64,000 nucleotides of DNA from Sphaerolaimus hirsutus (GCA_964036195.1 OZ038459.1:21325206-21389205); one strand, 5' to 3'; counted from the stretch's first letter, positions 22,941-34,675 are shown. Made by a program: numbers and translations. The notes: generated by a model from the sequence alone, not told the origin.

Positions 22941-25444
22941 TTCTGCCAGATTTGGGGCTGTCTGGTTGTGTGAAATGGGAAGAGAAAATTGAGAGTGAAA
23001 CCTGAAAAAAATCTGAAAAAGCAAACATTTTTATCATGTGATATTATTTCATAAATGAGTTCCACTCTAAAAGTGTGAAATTATTTGGAGTTCCATTCTA
23101 AAAGTGCACAAATGCCAAATCCAGAAAGTGAAGTGTGTATTTGACTTCCACATATAGTTTTTCACATTTTAGGAAAAAATTAATGTTATGGTCCATGTCA
23201 CTCCTGAGATACAGTGGTACTGATTTATTTTAAAATTGATATGAGCAGTGTACCATCAAACCACTGGAAAGTGCACAAATCCAAAAAATAGTTTCATTTC
23301 CAAATGTGCACATGTGCTTCAGATTGGTCGCGAAGACCTAGCTGTATTTTCCATACAAAAATTTGCATTTCCAAAATGTGCACACATAAATTTCCAAATC
23401 CATTTTGCACTATCTGATATATCAAATATGGATGTATATATATATAAATCTGAAAATTTAGGTTGAGGTACTTTTCGACATGGGCTTTTAATGGCACACT
23501 GGCATAGCGCTGTCGGGCTAGTGCCAAAATTTAAAATGCCATTTTGAAAAATCAAAGTATGTGGGTACCATAAATTCTCTATTATTGTGACCCCCTTCAA
23601 ATAAAGCGACCGCTCCAATAGTGCAACCCCTTTGAGCATCTTGTGCTAAAAAATGCTACTCCCTCCAACAATGCGACCCTCAACCTGCAAAATCACTCAT
23701 TTGTGAATCTAACTGCCTATTTTCAGCTATTATTATTTCTTGAATATGGTACATATTTTTAGCTATTTCTCTCTACTTTTAGTGATTTTTCTCCCCTTTT
23801 CTCCTACACCTTGAAAAAGCCTTTACGATGTCACGCTCACACTTGAGTGACGTGGACGTTAATTGGAAGCAAAATGGCTTGCGACCCTCCCTATTAATGC
23901 GACCCCTCTAATAATGTGACCTCTAAAAATGCACCGTGTATAAACTTGGCCCACGTCCAAGTTTGTGAGTCCAATTTTGGGACGTATTGACAAACGAAAG
24001 TGAAAGCGATGATAGTGCTCAAAATCACTAAAATTTGCTTCCGTTTGCCTATTTTCACCTTCGTGATCGCTATTTTCATCTAGGTATATATGTAGTTAGA
24101 TAAACACCTTCCCGGACAAGTTCACCACCCATTTTTTTATTTCACTTCGGTTGTAATATCTCCATCTATGGGGGTGTTATAAAGCTGAAACTTTGAATAC
24201 CTATATAAAGTTGTTACACCCCCCTACTCTGCTTCAATGGGGGGAGGTGGGGCGACTCACTACAGGGTGGATTGCCCTATATGCAACAATTTTTTTTGGC
24301 TTTTTTGGTGTCCCAAACAAGTTCACCACCCACTTGATTAGCTACACTTCGAGGGTCATATCTCCAGCTGTGAGGCTGGTATAAAGCTGAAATTTGGGGG
24401 ATGTCTTGCCAACAACCCCCCTTACAATACACCAGTGGGGGTGCCAGCCAGCGACCACTACGGTATGCGTTACTGTATGTACAGTTGTTCATTTTTTTCA
24501 AAACAACCCAAGTGTCCCAAACAATTTTGCCACCCAGCTCCATTATAAAAAATGTTGTGAGAAGATACCTAATATAAAATTGAGTCAGATTCGAACCCTA
24601 GTTCTGCTAATTAAATTTTTTTTCAATAGGGCACCCACCCCGTCCCAAAAACAGCAGAGCGAAAATTTCACTTTAAACCAATTTTTTGTTTCACACTTAA
24701 AAAGTTGGTTTACAAAGTTCACTATGGAAGGGTCCAAGGTTCAAAGTTACGTAAACAACATGACCTCTAAAATGCATCCATAAGGAAATTTATTTGGGGT
24801 GAATATTTTGATGTCATAATCACAACATTACAGGAACAAAATTTGACAAAATTTTTACTTTTTCATTCACCCCAAATAAATTTCGTTATGCAGGCATTTT
24901 AGAGGTTATGTTCTTTACATAACTTTGAACCTTAGACCCTCCCCTAGTGAACTTTGTAAAGCAACTTCTTAAGTATGAAACAAAAAATTGGTTTTTAAGT
25001 GAAATTTTCAGTCTGCCATTTATGGGACAGGGTGGGTGCCCTACTGAAAACTTTTTAATGAGCAGAACTAAGGTTCAAATCTGATTCAATTTTATATCAG
25101 GTTTGTTCTCACAACACTTTTTTACAATGCAGTTGGGCGGCGAACTTGTTTGGGAGACTTGCGTTGTTTGTAAAAAATGAACAAATTTATAAGCGGCGAC
25201 CCATGCTGTAGTGGGTCGTTGGCGGCCACCCACTGGTGTATTGTGAGGGGGGTTGTTTGCAAAGCAACCCCCAAATTATAGCTTTCTATCGCCCTCACAG
25301 CTGGAGATATGGCCCTTGTAGTGTTGCTAATCAAGTGGGTGGTGAACTTGTTTGGGACACCGAAAAAGCCACAAAAAATGTTTGCATATAGGGCGACTCA
25401 CCCTGTAGTGAGTCGCCGCACCTTCCCCCATTGACACGGAGTAG

Positions 25445-26045
25445 CAGGGTGTTAGGACGGCTCCGCACCTGTACGCACAAACGCCCGGCGCGCACAAACG
25501 CCTGGCACGCACAAAATGGAAGTCCGGTACGCACAAACGCCCGGTATGCACAAAAATTGTAGCTGTGTGCGTGCCGCACAATGTGCGTGCCAGTCGTTAT
25601 GTATTTATATACTCCAGTCACTTTACACCCTGCACGCGTGGTTCCCGCTGGAAGCGTGCCAACGATGTTTTACCCATGCGATTTTCAAGGTTGAAAAGTT
25701 GAAAAAAGTCATCTCTCTAACTATACTCATTTACTCTAACGATACTTATTCACACAATGATTTCTCTCATCTTTTATACAAAAATCGCATGCTTTATCAT
25801 CGTTGGCACGCTTCCAACGTGAGACATAAATGAGTGCGAGGGCAGAGTATCATATCCGCTGAGTAACGTTGCCACCAATCTCACCGAGTTTTTGAGTGCA
25901 TTTTGGGTGCATTCACGTGTATTCACGGTACGCACAGAGCAGCAGATTTGTGCGTACCGGACATTTGTGCGTGGCGGGCTCAATTTTGTGCGTGCCGGGC
26001 GTTTGTGCGCGCCGGGCGTTTGTGCGTAGGAGGCCTGGCCCGTTA
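25445..26045. repeat. CGCACAAACGCCCGG iteron-ended element
   Basis: Left end has four spaced gcacaaacgcc/gcacaaaatgg units, right end the same units inverted (gggcgtttgtgcg). The inside (25613-25865) is a separate palindromic element. Confidence 0.75.
25613..25865. repeat. CACGCGTGGTTCCCGC palindrome
   Basis: Ends actccagtcactttacaccc and agtatcatatccgctgagta enclose arms cgctggaagcgtgccaacga and catcgttggcacgcttccaa. Sister copies are at 42842-43086, 43478-43727 and 45688-45937; a partial copy is at 51905-52010. Confidence 0.8.
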
Positions 26046-26316
26046 GGACTATATACCCACCAAATATTAGGTTTATACGACTCCCATAGCCAGAGATATT
26101 GCATCTTGAGTGAAAAAAAAAATGGGTGGTGAACTTGTCCGGGAAGGTGTTTACATATTTTAGCGTATTGTATTTATAGCGATTCGAAAAAAATTTGGCC
26201 GGCAGCCAAGTTTATATACGGGGAATTCCCGTTATTTTAGGCAAATTTAATTTTGACATTTGAAAAATTTAAATCGGTGAAACCGAAAAACAGGTCGCAG
26301 AAAATCGCATGTCAAG

Positions 26317-28779
26317 ATGGAAAATATCGACCCTTCTGCGTACGATGGCGAGAAAATGGAACAAGAATTTGATCGCATTATGCGCGCCATAGATCGAGGT
26401 TGGCATCCTATCAAATTCCGTGTGAAATGTTTGAAAGTATTTTTGGCGCGGCGCCAAATTTGTGTGCAGAAACGCCGCAGTTGTCGCGGCTTGCCGATCG
26501 AAAGAGCGACGATTTGGCACAGCTCCAAAATGGTGAAAATCGAGCCGTGGACCAAAATGTGCGCCTGGAGGAGCAAATTAATTTGAGCAGGGCCAAATGC
26601 ACCGCGCTGACGGAATTAATCGGGAAGGTTGGGAAAAAGGATAGTACGTGAGTACATTTTTATCTTTCATGTATTGTTGGTTTTACTGGTTTTGTGATAC
26701 GCAAAATACGAAAGCAGAAAAGTTATGGTGTGCTGCGAAGTGTTCGGTTTTATTCTGTATCGAAAAATCCCCCATTTTTGTCTGTTGTTTGTTCGATGGC
26801 GTCAATTGTCTGACTTCTTGCCCGCGACAAAAATTTTGTTTTTGCACCCAAGCAATTTGTCTTGGGGGCGATTACCTATGAACTTATCCACTTCAAGAAA
26901 TCATTCTCCGCAACGGATTTACCGACTTGTCAAAGTGTGACACTTTAAATAAGAGGGGAATAACTTCGAAAAAATTGGAAAATTGTGAGGGGTGTGATTC
27001 TATTTTATTTTTCCGTACTTATCTCAATTTTCAAAATTTTTTGGTTATCGACTTTCAAAAGTGACCTAACTTACATTGACGCACGGTACGCTGAAATTTT
27101 TACCAAACGTGATTTTAACGAACCCCCAAATTTTAGTGTCCACATTGACTCTTACCCTCTGTCAGGTTGGTGGGTCGACTAGCAGATCGACAAAAACCCG
27201 ATTTGGAAAATAATCTCAATATCGGCGAGGGCCGCGGCATTGCCGCCATATGCGACGCGTTACACAGGTCAGTTTTTCAATTGGAACGTAAGGCGGCCAA
27301 CATTAGAAAAGGTTCACTTTGTGCGTGTTTGATGCTTGCCTTTTTTTAAAAATTTGTACAGTTAGGTCGTGTTTGCACGGTTTTTATGCCCAACGAAAAG
27401 CCCGAGGAAAGTGTAACATGCCCTGTGAAATTGCAAACTGGTTCGCCATTTTGCGGGGCATTTCACACGACTTTAGACATTTTGCATGACATTTCACATT
27501 TTACAGGGCATTTCACAGAGTCTGGAGCAGCTCCGAACCATCTATGATATAAAGTGTCCAAATCCACTGCAGGATGTCTAGTGCGCTGAGCGCGCGTCTG
27601 GACAACATGTCGGCGGCGGGGGACAAGTGCCGCTTGGAGGAGAGCGCCCGCGCCGCCCTGCACGCCGTCGCGCAGCAAGAGATCCTGTGTTCGTTTTTTT
27701 CTTCATTTTATTTTTTTTTGTGGTGGTATTTTGTGTCGAATCGAGGATACTAGGCGGACTGCAAAGTATGCGTCTGAAATTACTTATGTCTTGGTCGATA
27801 ACACGCCGGCAAGATTAGGGTTGGAAAAAATTATTTTTGTCAGATGCCATGATTTTTTAAAATTGAAGTGAGATTTTTTCAAAATCGTCCAAAATTGGGG
27901 TTTAGAGCAAAAATATGTGTATGTCAACTGTCAAGTGTCACATAATTTATTGTTATGTCTACTGTGGTCATATTATGACTGCTCATTCCACAGGATGTTC
28001 AACAAAACGCGGTATATTTGTGTAACTGACATAAAAATGGCTATTTTTGAAAGAAATCACCACTTATAATCTCATGGCTCAGCAGCCATTCTATGGCTAT
28101 TTATAACATCACGAAGCTCTGGCACACAACATATTTGTGAAAAAAAGCTTTGTTTTATAAAAAAAATGTGTTAGTTTTTTTTAAACACGGTCGTCAAAAA
28201 CATTTTTTGACAACAAAAACAAACGTTTGTTTCCATCCCTAATACGTAAAAACTTAACCCCCTCCCCTGCCCCCAGTGACTCAACTCAACGACACTGTGA
28301 CTAATCTGGAACTAGAATTGACTTCAGTGGCGCTGGACTGCAAGCAGCTGCGCGCGTCGGACGCGTTTGGGCCCAATCTGAAAATGGCCATGCTCAGGGT
28401 GGCCAAGGTCGATGTGAAGGCCGCTAGGAAGGAGTTGATGCAGGGGTTTGTTGTTTTGGGGGTTTGATTGTGTGGTAGATTCAATCAACTGGGGGTTTAG
28501 AATAGTGCTAACCCCCCCCCCCCAACCCCCTACTAGGTAAACCCCTGGGCCCTGGGACCAGGTTTTCGGGATTCGGGTTTACCGGCACCGGAATAGCATT
28601 TCGAACCGTCTAGATCTTGATTGACGGAACTTGATACTTTGGAAAACTTTGATACATTGGTGGGGATTGGTGTCTCTTTGCAATAGTTTCAATTGTGCAG
28701 AAACATGTACCTGCGAACTATCCCAACTCTCGTGTTGGTGGACGATCAAAGCACAGTGGTCGATGGCGGCGCAGATTGA
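26317..28779 (+). CDS. Coiled-coil protein of unknown family, five exons, frameshift in exon 1
   Basis: Exons: 26317-26647 (donor gtgagt), 27166-27267, 27573-27688, 28277-28445, 28701-28779 (TGA); AATAAA follows at 28978. Junction phases agree for exons 1 to 5. The text is charged and heptad-like: RLADRKSDDLAQLQNGENR, RLEEQINLSRAK, ARLDNMSAAGDKCRLEE, LNDTVTNLELELTSVALD; RLADR recurs at the starts of two segments. It should form a soluble coiled coil; I recognise no named family. Exon 1 opens as MENIDPSAYDGEKMEQEF but the rest continues in another frame from about 26398, so one base is lost or gained, or the true start is the ATG at 26427 (MFESIFGAAPN). No membrane segment or signal peptide is visible. 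Confidence 0.65.
27413..27540. repeat. GTAAAATGTC-family palindrome in intron 2 of the coiled-coil gene
   Basis: aacatgccctgtgaaattgc faces catttcacattttacagggc; it ends about 30 bases before the acceptor of exon 3. Confidence 0.6.
27816..28246. repeat. 'TAGGGTTGGAAAAAA' element in intron 3 of the coiled-coil gene
   Basis: Left end agattagggttggaaaaaat, right end gtttccatccctaatac; the exon 4 acceptor follows within 35 bases. Confidence 0.6.
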
Positions 28780-28793
28780 TTGTAACTGGTGCC

Positions 28794-28925
28794 AGTCCCG
28801 TACTCTGTAAAGTGTGAAGTAAAGTGTCAAGTGTGATTTAAAGTGTCACACAAATTTGTCAATTGTGATGAAAAATGTCAAGCGTTCAGTAATTTTGACA
28901 CTTTACTTTGCATTTTATGTGGTTT
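28794..28925. repeat. GTAAAATGTC-family copy with intact GGTGCCAGTCCCG end
   Basis: Begins ggtgccagtcccgtactctg 13 bases after the proposed coiled-coil stop codon; inner aagtgtcaagtg and tttactttgcattttat arms pair. Confidence 0.6.
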
Positions 28926-28977
28926 GGGGATACCTTCTGACTTAGCACTGTACTATCAATGGTACCATAGCTCGATG

Positions 28978-28983
28978 AATAAA
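28978..28983 (+). terminator. Poly(A) signal of the coiled-coil gene
   Basis: AATAAA about 200 bases past the proposed stop at 28777-28779; it supports 28701-28779 as the last exon. Confidence 0.4.
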
Positions 28984-29009
28984 GTCACGTGAGAAATCAT
29001 CACAATATT

Positions 29010-29385
29010 GGCACCACACACTGATGTCACCTGTTTCGGTGTCAACTCGAATTTAGTTCAATTTAGGTCGCAGTACAATTTTCAAGTGCATGTGCAGCAA
29101 AGTCGAAGATGAATTTATATTGCCATGTGTATTTGAACGTGGGTTGGCAGCCCATAAACTGAAAATTTACGAAAAACCATCGGCTCAGTTGACATCCGGA
29201 AATCAACTTTTCCAACATTTTTTCATAAATTTTATGTTTATGGGCTGCGAACCCACGTTCAAATGCACATGGCAATATAAATTCCTCTTCGACTTTGCCG
29301 CAGGTTCACTTGAAAATTGTCCTGCTACCTAAATTGAACTAAAATCGAGTTGACACTGAACCAGTTGACATCCAGTGTGTGTGAT
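29010..29385. repeat. CACACTGATGTCACCTG palindrome
   Basis: Close relative of 11207-11587: ends caccacacactgatgtcacc and gttgacatccagtgtgtgtg, arms cagcaaagtcgaagatgaat and attcctcttcgactttgccg. Confidence 0.75.
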
Positions 29386-30499
29386 CCATTCATCCATTGT
29401 GAGAGGAATGTAAAAATGGCATTTTTCTATTCAGATGGGTTACGGTACTAACGTCTAATTGTTAAGTGTACAGTAAGTGGGCTTTATACAACACACCTGT
29501 TTTTTTAATAATCGACTAAGTCTATGGTGGTTGGCAGGGTTCCACTTTTGATGTATCGGGTGGCCCACGTCAGGTGCACGGTTTCAATTGGCTCCCAACA
29601 CGTCATTTTTGAATGAAAACTGCTCAAATTTTGTATGTCGGTAGAAAAATGTACCCCATTTGTTGTGTTAAGTGCACGGTTCCACATAACAAAAATTCAT
29701 GTCGGAACGTGAAACACAGTTTTGTACGTGTTTGAACTGTCGAACGAGCTTCAATTGTCTACCAAATCACCAATAAAAATAGCCCAAATTTGGCATGGCA
29801 GTAGATAAATGTTCCCTATTTAGTATGTTAAGCGCACACATTCATATCACCAGATGTGTCACATTTATCACATCATATGCAAAAAAACGTGACTCCACAG
29901 GATCACCTAAATTGGGACTGTTTTCAACATGTGAATATGAAACTGTGCTTCACGTCATAGGCGGCGTAAGTGCTTGTGACATTGTGAATGTCACAAGCGG
30001 AATTTTTGGTGTCACAAGCAGAAATTTGGGTGTCACAATGTGTGACATTCACAAGCACAATTTGAAATTTTTGATGGTCCCTCACACATATAAATTCACT
30101 CCTCGATTCAACATTCTCTGTACTAGAGAACGAATATTAAATCTGCATTTCCCGTGAAATCGGTTTGCGCGCGGCGCCCAAAATGCAAATCACGACATAT
30201 TCATAGCATACCTAAATACAAACGTGTGTGCAGCAGTCAGCTCGGCGCAGCACAACTTTTGCTGCCAGCGGGGCAGCATTTTTTAAAAATGTCTCTATCG
30301 GTTGCCAATAGCGTATCGCTTTTTTGTCTGTGCTGTCGTATTTAGCTTGTGTTTATGTAAATGTTCATGTACAAAGAAAGAATGAGAGTGGTATTGAAAG
30401 CGCTGCAGTTGGGGAACAACATCAGTACTTGTTTATGTTGGTCATTTTATTGCATTTTCATCATTACTCAATTGCATTTTGGGATTTTGATAATCGCAG

Positions 30500-30605
30500 A
30501 TGGCTACACCAGCCAAGCAGAAGAAATCTGTGCTAGATTTTTTTCAAAAACCATCGACCAGCAAACAAAAATCGTCGAGCAGCGATGTTTCTGTAGAAAA
30601 AAATG
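30500..30605 (+). pseudogene. hAT transposase N-terminal fragment
   Basis: ATG at 30500 starts MATPAKQKKSVLDFF then QKPSTSKQKSSSSD, the usual basic, Ser/Lys-rich opening (KRKxxxLDFF) of KAT-type hAT/ZMYM-like transposases before the TTF/BED zinc finger. It stops at 30608. A donor GT lies at 30606, but joining it to the acceptor before 31015 does not keep frame, so this is a remnant. Confidence 0.6.
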
Positions 30606-31014
30606 GTTAGATATTTGTGATATTTATTCTTGTAGGGAGGGGAACATTGGGTCTCATTGTTGAATTTTTTGCCAAATTACTGATAATGGAATGTCGCCAT
30701 TTGACGGCGCCACGACATGGCGACATTGGCACTTTTGACACACTTTTCTGTGGCACCATCAATGCCTGGCGCACTGCTTTCAAATGGCAACATGGCCACA
30801 AGAAGAAAATCATCATGAAAATGGCGTCATCAGAAGAAAATGAAAAAATATATCTAATCAATTTTTTTTTGTATTTTATCTGCATTTTTCAGAGAAATTT
30901 AGTTATATTTTCTTTTTAAGAGAGAGATTTTCTGAGATTAAATAAAATTATATTTGCTCAAAACCACCCATTCTTTTACTGTTAAACCATATACACATAA
31001 AATTTGCATTTTAG

Positions 31015-31378
31015 AACAACTTGTCATACAGGCTGTGTGCAAACAATGTTTCGGACAAAAAAGGCTAACAGCATGCAGCAAGTCCTTGACATCCTGACAA
31101 ATGCTAATCTTATGCGATTAGAAAAACTGCACCAGTTGCAAAAAGTGGTCCACCTGGTGCGCCTCTACCCGGCGACCACAGCAACTAATGAGCGTGGTTT
31201 GGGGGCATTGAAACGCCTCAAATCAGCTCTACGCAGCACTCTTTCACAAGAGCGTCTCAATGTGATTGAAATACTGCACATGAACAAAGACATATTAAGC
31301 AGGGTATCGAACAGTGATGTCGCGGCAAAGTTTGTAGGCAAAAGTCAAGCTAGGCAAACTTATTTCGGGCAGTTTTAG
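31015..31378 (+). pseudogene. hAT transposase C-terminal dimerisation domain
   Basis: The reading frame contains YPATTATNERGLGALKRLK followed by ALRSTLSQERLNVIEIL, the conserved hAT C-terminal dimerisation block (A(T/S)xER.FS.L..IK..LR.xM.QERL..L). It ends with a stop at 31376-31378 and AATAAA follows at 31465. This domain keeps the last alpha-helical part of the transposase fold but has no DDE residues of its own apart from the C-terminal ER region. Confidence 0.8.
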
Positions 31379-32028
31379 GGCTGTTTGTCAATTGCTGCAC
31401 ACATGTATGTTCTTTTCTGAGTGTTTTACATACATTTGTTTGAGTATCGCATGCCTGGGCTGTCAATAAAGTAGCCATATGATACATAAGTGTGTATATC
31501 TACCAAGAAGCATGAAAACCTAAGCATACCTGGTAAAAAAGTGTCACAAGGTCAAATTTTGACCAAAGTGAATGTCACAAGCAGAAATTAGGACCTTGCG
31601 CCGCCTATGCTTCACGTTCAACACGAAATATTGTGATATGAAACCGTGATCTTAACATAACAAATGGGGTACATTTATCTACACTCATACCAAATTTCAG
31701 CCATTTCCATCCAAAATTGACGTGTTGGGAGCCCATTGAAACCGTGCGGCTGACGTGGGCCACCCTGTATTATTTTTTATGTTTGTTGTGTAAGTTGTGC
31801 AAATTGTGTCAGAAACTTGAATTTAGTTGACAGCCGGTTTTCAAAAATTTCCCGAAAATGTTTTTAAAAGTAGAGCGTCGTTGAAAAATTTTGTTTTACA
31901 ACCCATCGCTTGTCTCCGTTTTTGAATGGCGCAATTGCATCACAATAATAGCTCGTGTATACGGTTTTAAGGGTGTTTTTCCTTTTAAATCGACGTTGGT
32001 CAGTCAGTATTCTCAATGGGCGTGCACT

Positions 32029-33773
32029 GATACGCACACGTGCCCGATACGCACATATGCCCGTTTTTTTCACTTGACACTTTTTCAAGTGATTTTCAGA
32101 TATGAGTAATGTCAAAAAAAGTTGCGCGATGACATCAGTGAACTTTTTTCACTTCACTCAAATCTGAAAATCACTTGAAAAAGTGTCAAGTGAAAAAAAC
32201 GGGCATATGTGCGTATCGGGGGGTTACGTACCCTATCCCCCCATGGACATCTTCCCCCCTGGGTTGATATAGCCCTTGAGGACTACATCAGCCCGAGGAC
32301 TACTTCGACCCAACTTTTATAACGTGGGGGGAAGTAGTCCTCCATACAAAATAGTATTAAATAGTACATTGACCCCCGCCCACTCTAATTACTCTATTGG
32401 GGCGTCTGTTTGGCCATGGGAATGTGTGCTATGTGATTTTTTATTTTATCTAATGTGATGCAAGAACAACACTTGCATCAGTTTAAAATTATTTATTGAC
32501 GCGTGGCGCTCCACAGTTATGCACGCGTCTGTTAGGCCCATTGGCATCGATTATTGATTGTGTGAGTGCATGAAGAAAAATGCATGCAACTTCAAAACTC
32601 AATTTCTCAACCATTTCTCAGCCGATTTTCACCACTGAACACTTAAAATGATCAGAATCACATGGAGATTTCATTTTTAATGGTGTTTCATGTGTAGCAG
32701 TATGGTAATCATAACAGACAAAACGCCAATGGACCACAGACAAAACATTTATGCAACACAGACAAAAAAATCAATGCAACACAGACAAAACACCAATGGA
32801 TCACAGACAAAATGCTTTGGCATTTTGTTGTGTTGCATTGGTGTTTTGTCTGTGCTGCATTGAAATTTTTGTCCGTGTTGCATTGATGTTTTGTCTGTCA
32901 TGATTACCATAATGCAACACATGCAACACCGTTAAAAATGAAATCTCAATGTGATTCTGATCAGTTTAAGTGTTCAGTGGTGAAAATCGGCTGAGAAATG
33001 GCCGAGAAATTGAGTTTTGAAGTTGCATGCATTTTTCTTCATGCACTCACAAATTCGATAATCAATGCCAATGGGCCTAACCGACGCGTGCATAATTGTG
33101 GAGCGCCACGCGTCAATAAATAATTTTAAATGCATCTGTTGTCTCATGTTACATAGCAGTCAAGACAGATGGGACAAAAGGAGGGTGGCCCACATTGAAA
33201 GTGCAAACTCAAATTGCATTTTCATCGAAATGCATTTCATACATTCATTTATTTATGTAGACATATTTTAACTTAGAATGAGATTCTTTAAATTGTGTTT
33301 TGCATTTCTAATTCTATGTATAGATGTGGTTATACAGCTCTTTACATACACGATAAAATTGAATTTGCACTCAAGAATTTTTTTCTCGCTTCACTGACTA
33401 CACACTATACAATAAAAACTACCATATCCCATCCAAATAAAACCACTTTTTTAACTCTCACAATTTTAACAATTTAACACATTATCTCACATTGCTATTT
33501 GACCCACACTGTAATGTGATGGGCACTATAGTTTTCAGCATGCAGAGGTCACCTAAATATTGACCTTCTGCTGTGACCTTCGCGGGCAACGGGTCAATAT
33601 GTACGCAAGGCCGCGTGCAGCGGGTCAATGTAATGCATAATGGGTTGATATAGTCCTCATAACTCAAGGACTGTCGGGCGATATAGTCCTCGAGGACTAT
33701 ATCATCCCCCGGGGGAAGATGTCCATGGGGGGATAAATACCTGTAATCCGTATCGGGCACGTGTGCGTATCAG
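32029..33773. repeat. Multi-layer nested foldback
   Basis: Layers from outside in: tgatacgcacacgtgcccga with cgggcacgtgtgcgtatca; atggacatcttcccccc with gggggaagatgtccatgg; gttgatatag and gaggactac arms; gcatgcaacttcaaaactca with tgagttttgaagttgcatgc; aacaccaatgga-type units with their inverse at about 32800-32850. A small separate palindrome lies at 32049-32217. Confidence 0.85.
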
Positions 33774-34490
33774 GCCTGCCCCTTCTCAATTCCTTCAATT
33801 ATGATCACTGCTCATTTTAGCTTGTACCATTCCACTGTTCTGTTTACATTTTTGTTTCATGTTGCGTTTTTATTTATTTATTTTTGTTGTTTCAGTTTCA
33901 TTTTTCGCTATGCGTCGTATTTCTACAAATAGACAGTCAGAATTTGCACACGATGTTACCATATTTTGATGAATATACCTCAGGGGTCTCCAAGATTTTG
34001 GCCTTCGCGCGGGCTGGATAGATAGCAAATCGTTCCTCCGAAGGGATAGATCGCTGAAAAATTTTCTGGGGGAGGGGCTCGCGGTGGTAAAATATATAGG
34101 CTTTTTGTGCCTCCGGGATAGATAGATAGCTACGGGAATTGGCGGGGGGGGCGGCCCCCCCCCTAGGAGACCCGTGAGCGCCATGATACATCTTGCCAAA
34201 AATAATCCCATCGTTTAGGCAATGTATTAAAAGGGAAAAATTTAGAAAATGATTCATGATTCGGATGGGATATGGTAAATTTGTGTACAGCCTATGTATG
34301 TGCTGCCAGTAGATATCCTTTTCATATCAAACTTCCTTCAAGTTTATTTCATTTGCATTTTCCGAATATAAATGTTTTGAACTGTTTTCCGTCTTCACCG
34401 GCGCACTTGAATGAATTTCCATTTGAACTTTCCATTTCCATTTCCATTTGCTATTGAAATCGTAAATCCATGAATTTTTCATGATACAAC

Positions 34491-34675
34491 TAGTGATGGA
34501 AAAGCGCCAGAAAAAAGGGCGCCATGGCGCCATTCGGAAACTGGACGCCAAGCGCCAAGGGCGCCACAGAAAAAGGGCGCCATGGCGCCATTTGAAAAAT
34601 AGAGCGCCACAGAAAGAGGGCGCCAAGCATCATGGCGCCATTTGAAAAATAGCCATTGCGCCATTCCATCACTAG
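34491..34675. repeat. TAGTGATGG/GCGCCA element
   Basis: Ends tagtgatggaaaagcgcca and gcgccattccatcacta are inverted; the body is repeated gggcgccatggcgcca-type text. Copies: 46717-46894, a fragment at 2296-2345 and a decayed one at 40040-40240. Confidence 0.85.

Larger units (their letters stand above)
24102..26154. repeat. 2-kb foldback with elements nested inside its right arm
   Basis: Ends aacaccttcccggacaagtt and cttgtccgggaaggtgttt are inverted. Matching inner pairs: caaacaagttcaccacccac with gtgggtggtgaacttgtttg; ccagctgtgaggc with ccctcacagctgg; aatttatttggggtgaat with attcaccccaaataaatt at the centre near 24820. The right arm contains a CGCACAAACGCCCGG element (25445-26045). Confidence 0.85.
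20454..26316. other. Intergenic interval between the PABIR-like gene and the coiled-coil gene
   Basis: 20454-20620 is the likely 5' leader and promoter side of the minus-strand gene. An inverted repeat (ccgcacactcaaaattgtcg against gccaattttgagtgtggt) spans 21320-21535. 21540-22210 is T-rich with nothing recognised. 22232-22560 carries GACGTATCCAGG-family text. 23040-23900 shows short tctaaaagtgtgaaa-type duplications. 24102-26154 is a large foldback. Confidence 0.5.
29958..31607 (+). mobile_element. Internally deleted hAT transposon
   Basis: Terminal repeats are taggcggcg-taag on the left and cttgcgccgccta on the right, flanked by direct copies of TGCTTCACGT (29946-29955 and 31608-31617; CA separates the left copy from the repeat). 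hAT elements make 8-bp duplications, and 8 of these 10 bases may be the true one. Subterminal GTGTCACAAGC motifs recur in several copies inside both ends, as is typical of hAT transposase binding sites. Inside are a transposase N-terminus at 30500 and a C-terminus at 31015-31378, with only about 410 bases between them; the catalytic core of a normal hAT transposase (about 600 residues) is absent. The element cannot be autonomous. Confidence 0.85.
29545..31775. repeat. Foldback element hosting the hAT insertion
   Basis: Left arm (about 29549-29700) and right arm (about 31620-31773) are inverted copies: gggtggcccacgtcag, ggtttcaat-ggctcccaac, cacgtcaattttg, aaatgtaccccatttgtt. The hAT element sits near the centre of this palindrome, so the foldback is the older insertion. 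Confidence 0.75.

Noticed and set aside
25500-26040. CRISPR-like array of CGCACAAACGCC units
   Set aside because: Units are too short, spacers are not unique, and the arrays form the inverted ends of a eukaryotic element.
33482-33760. 92-codon minus-strand frame with proline/histidine-rich text
   Set aside because: Falls in the right arm of the nested foldback, with no splice or family support.
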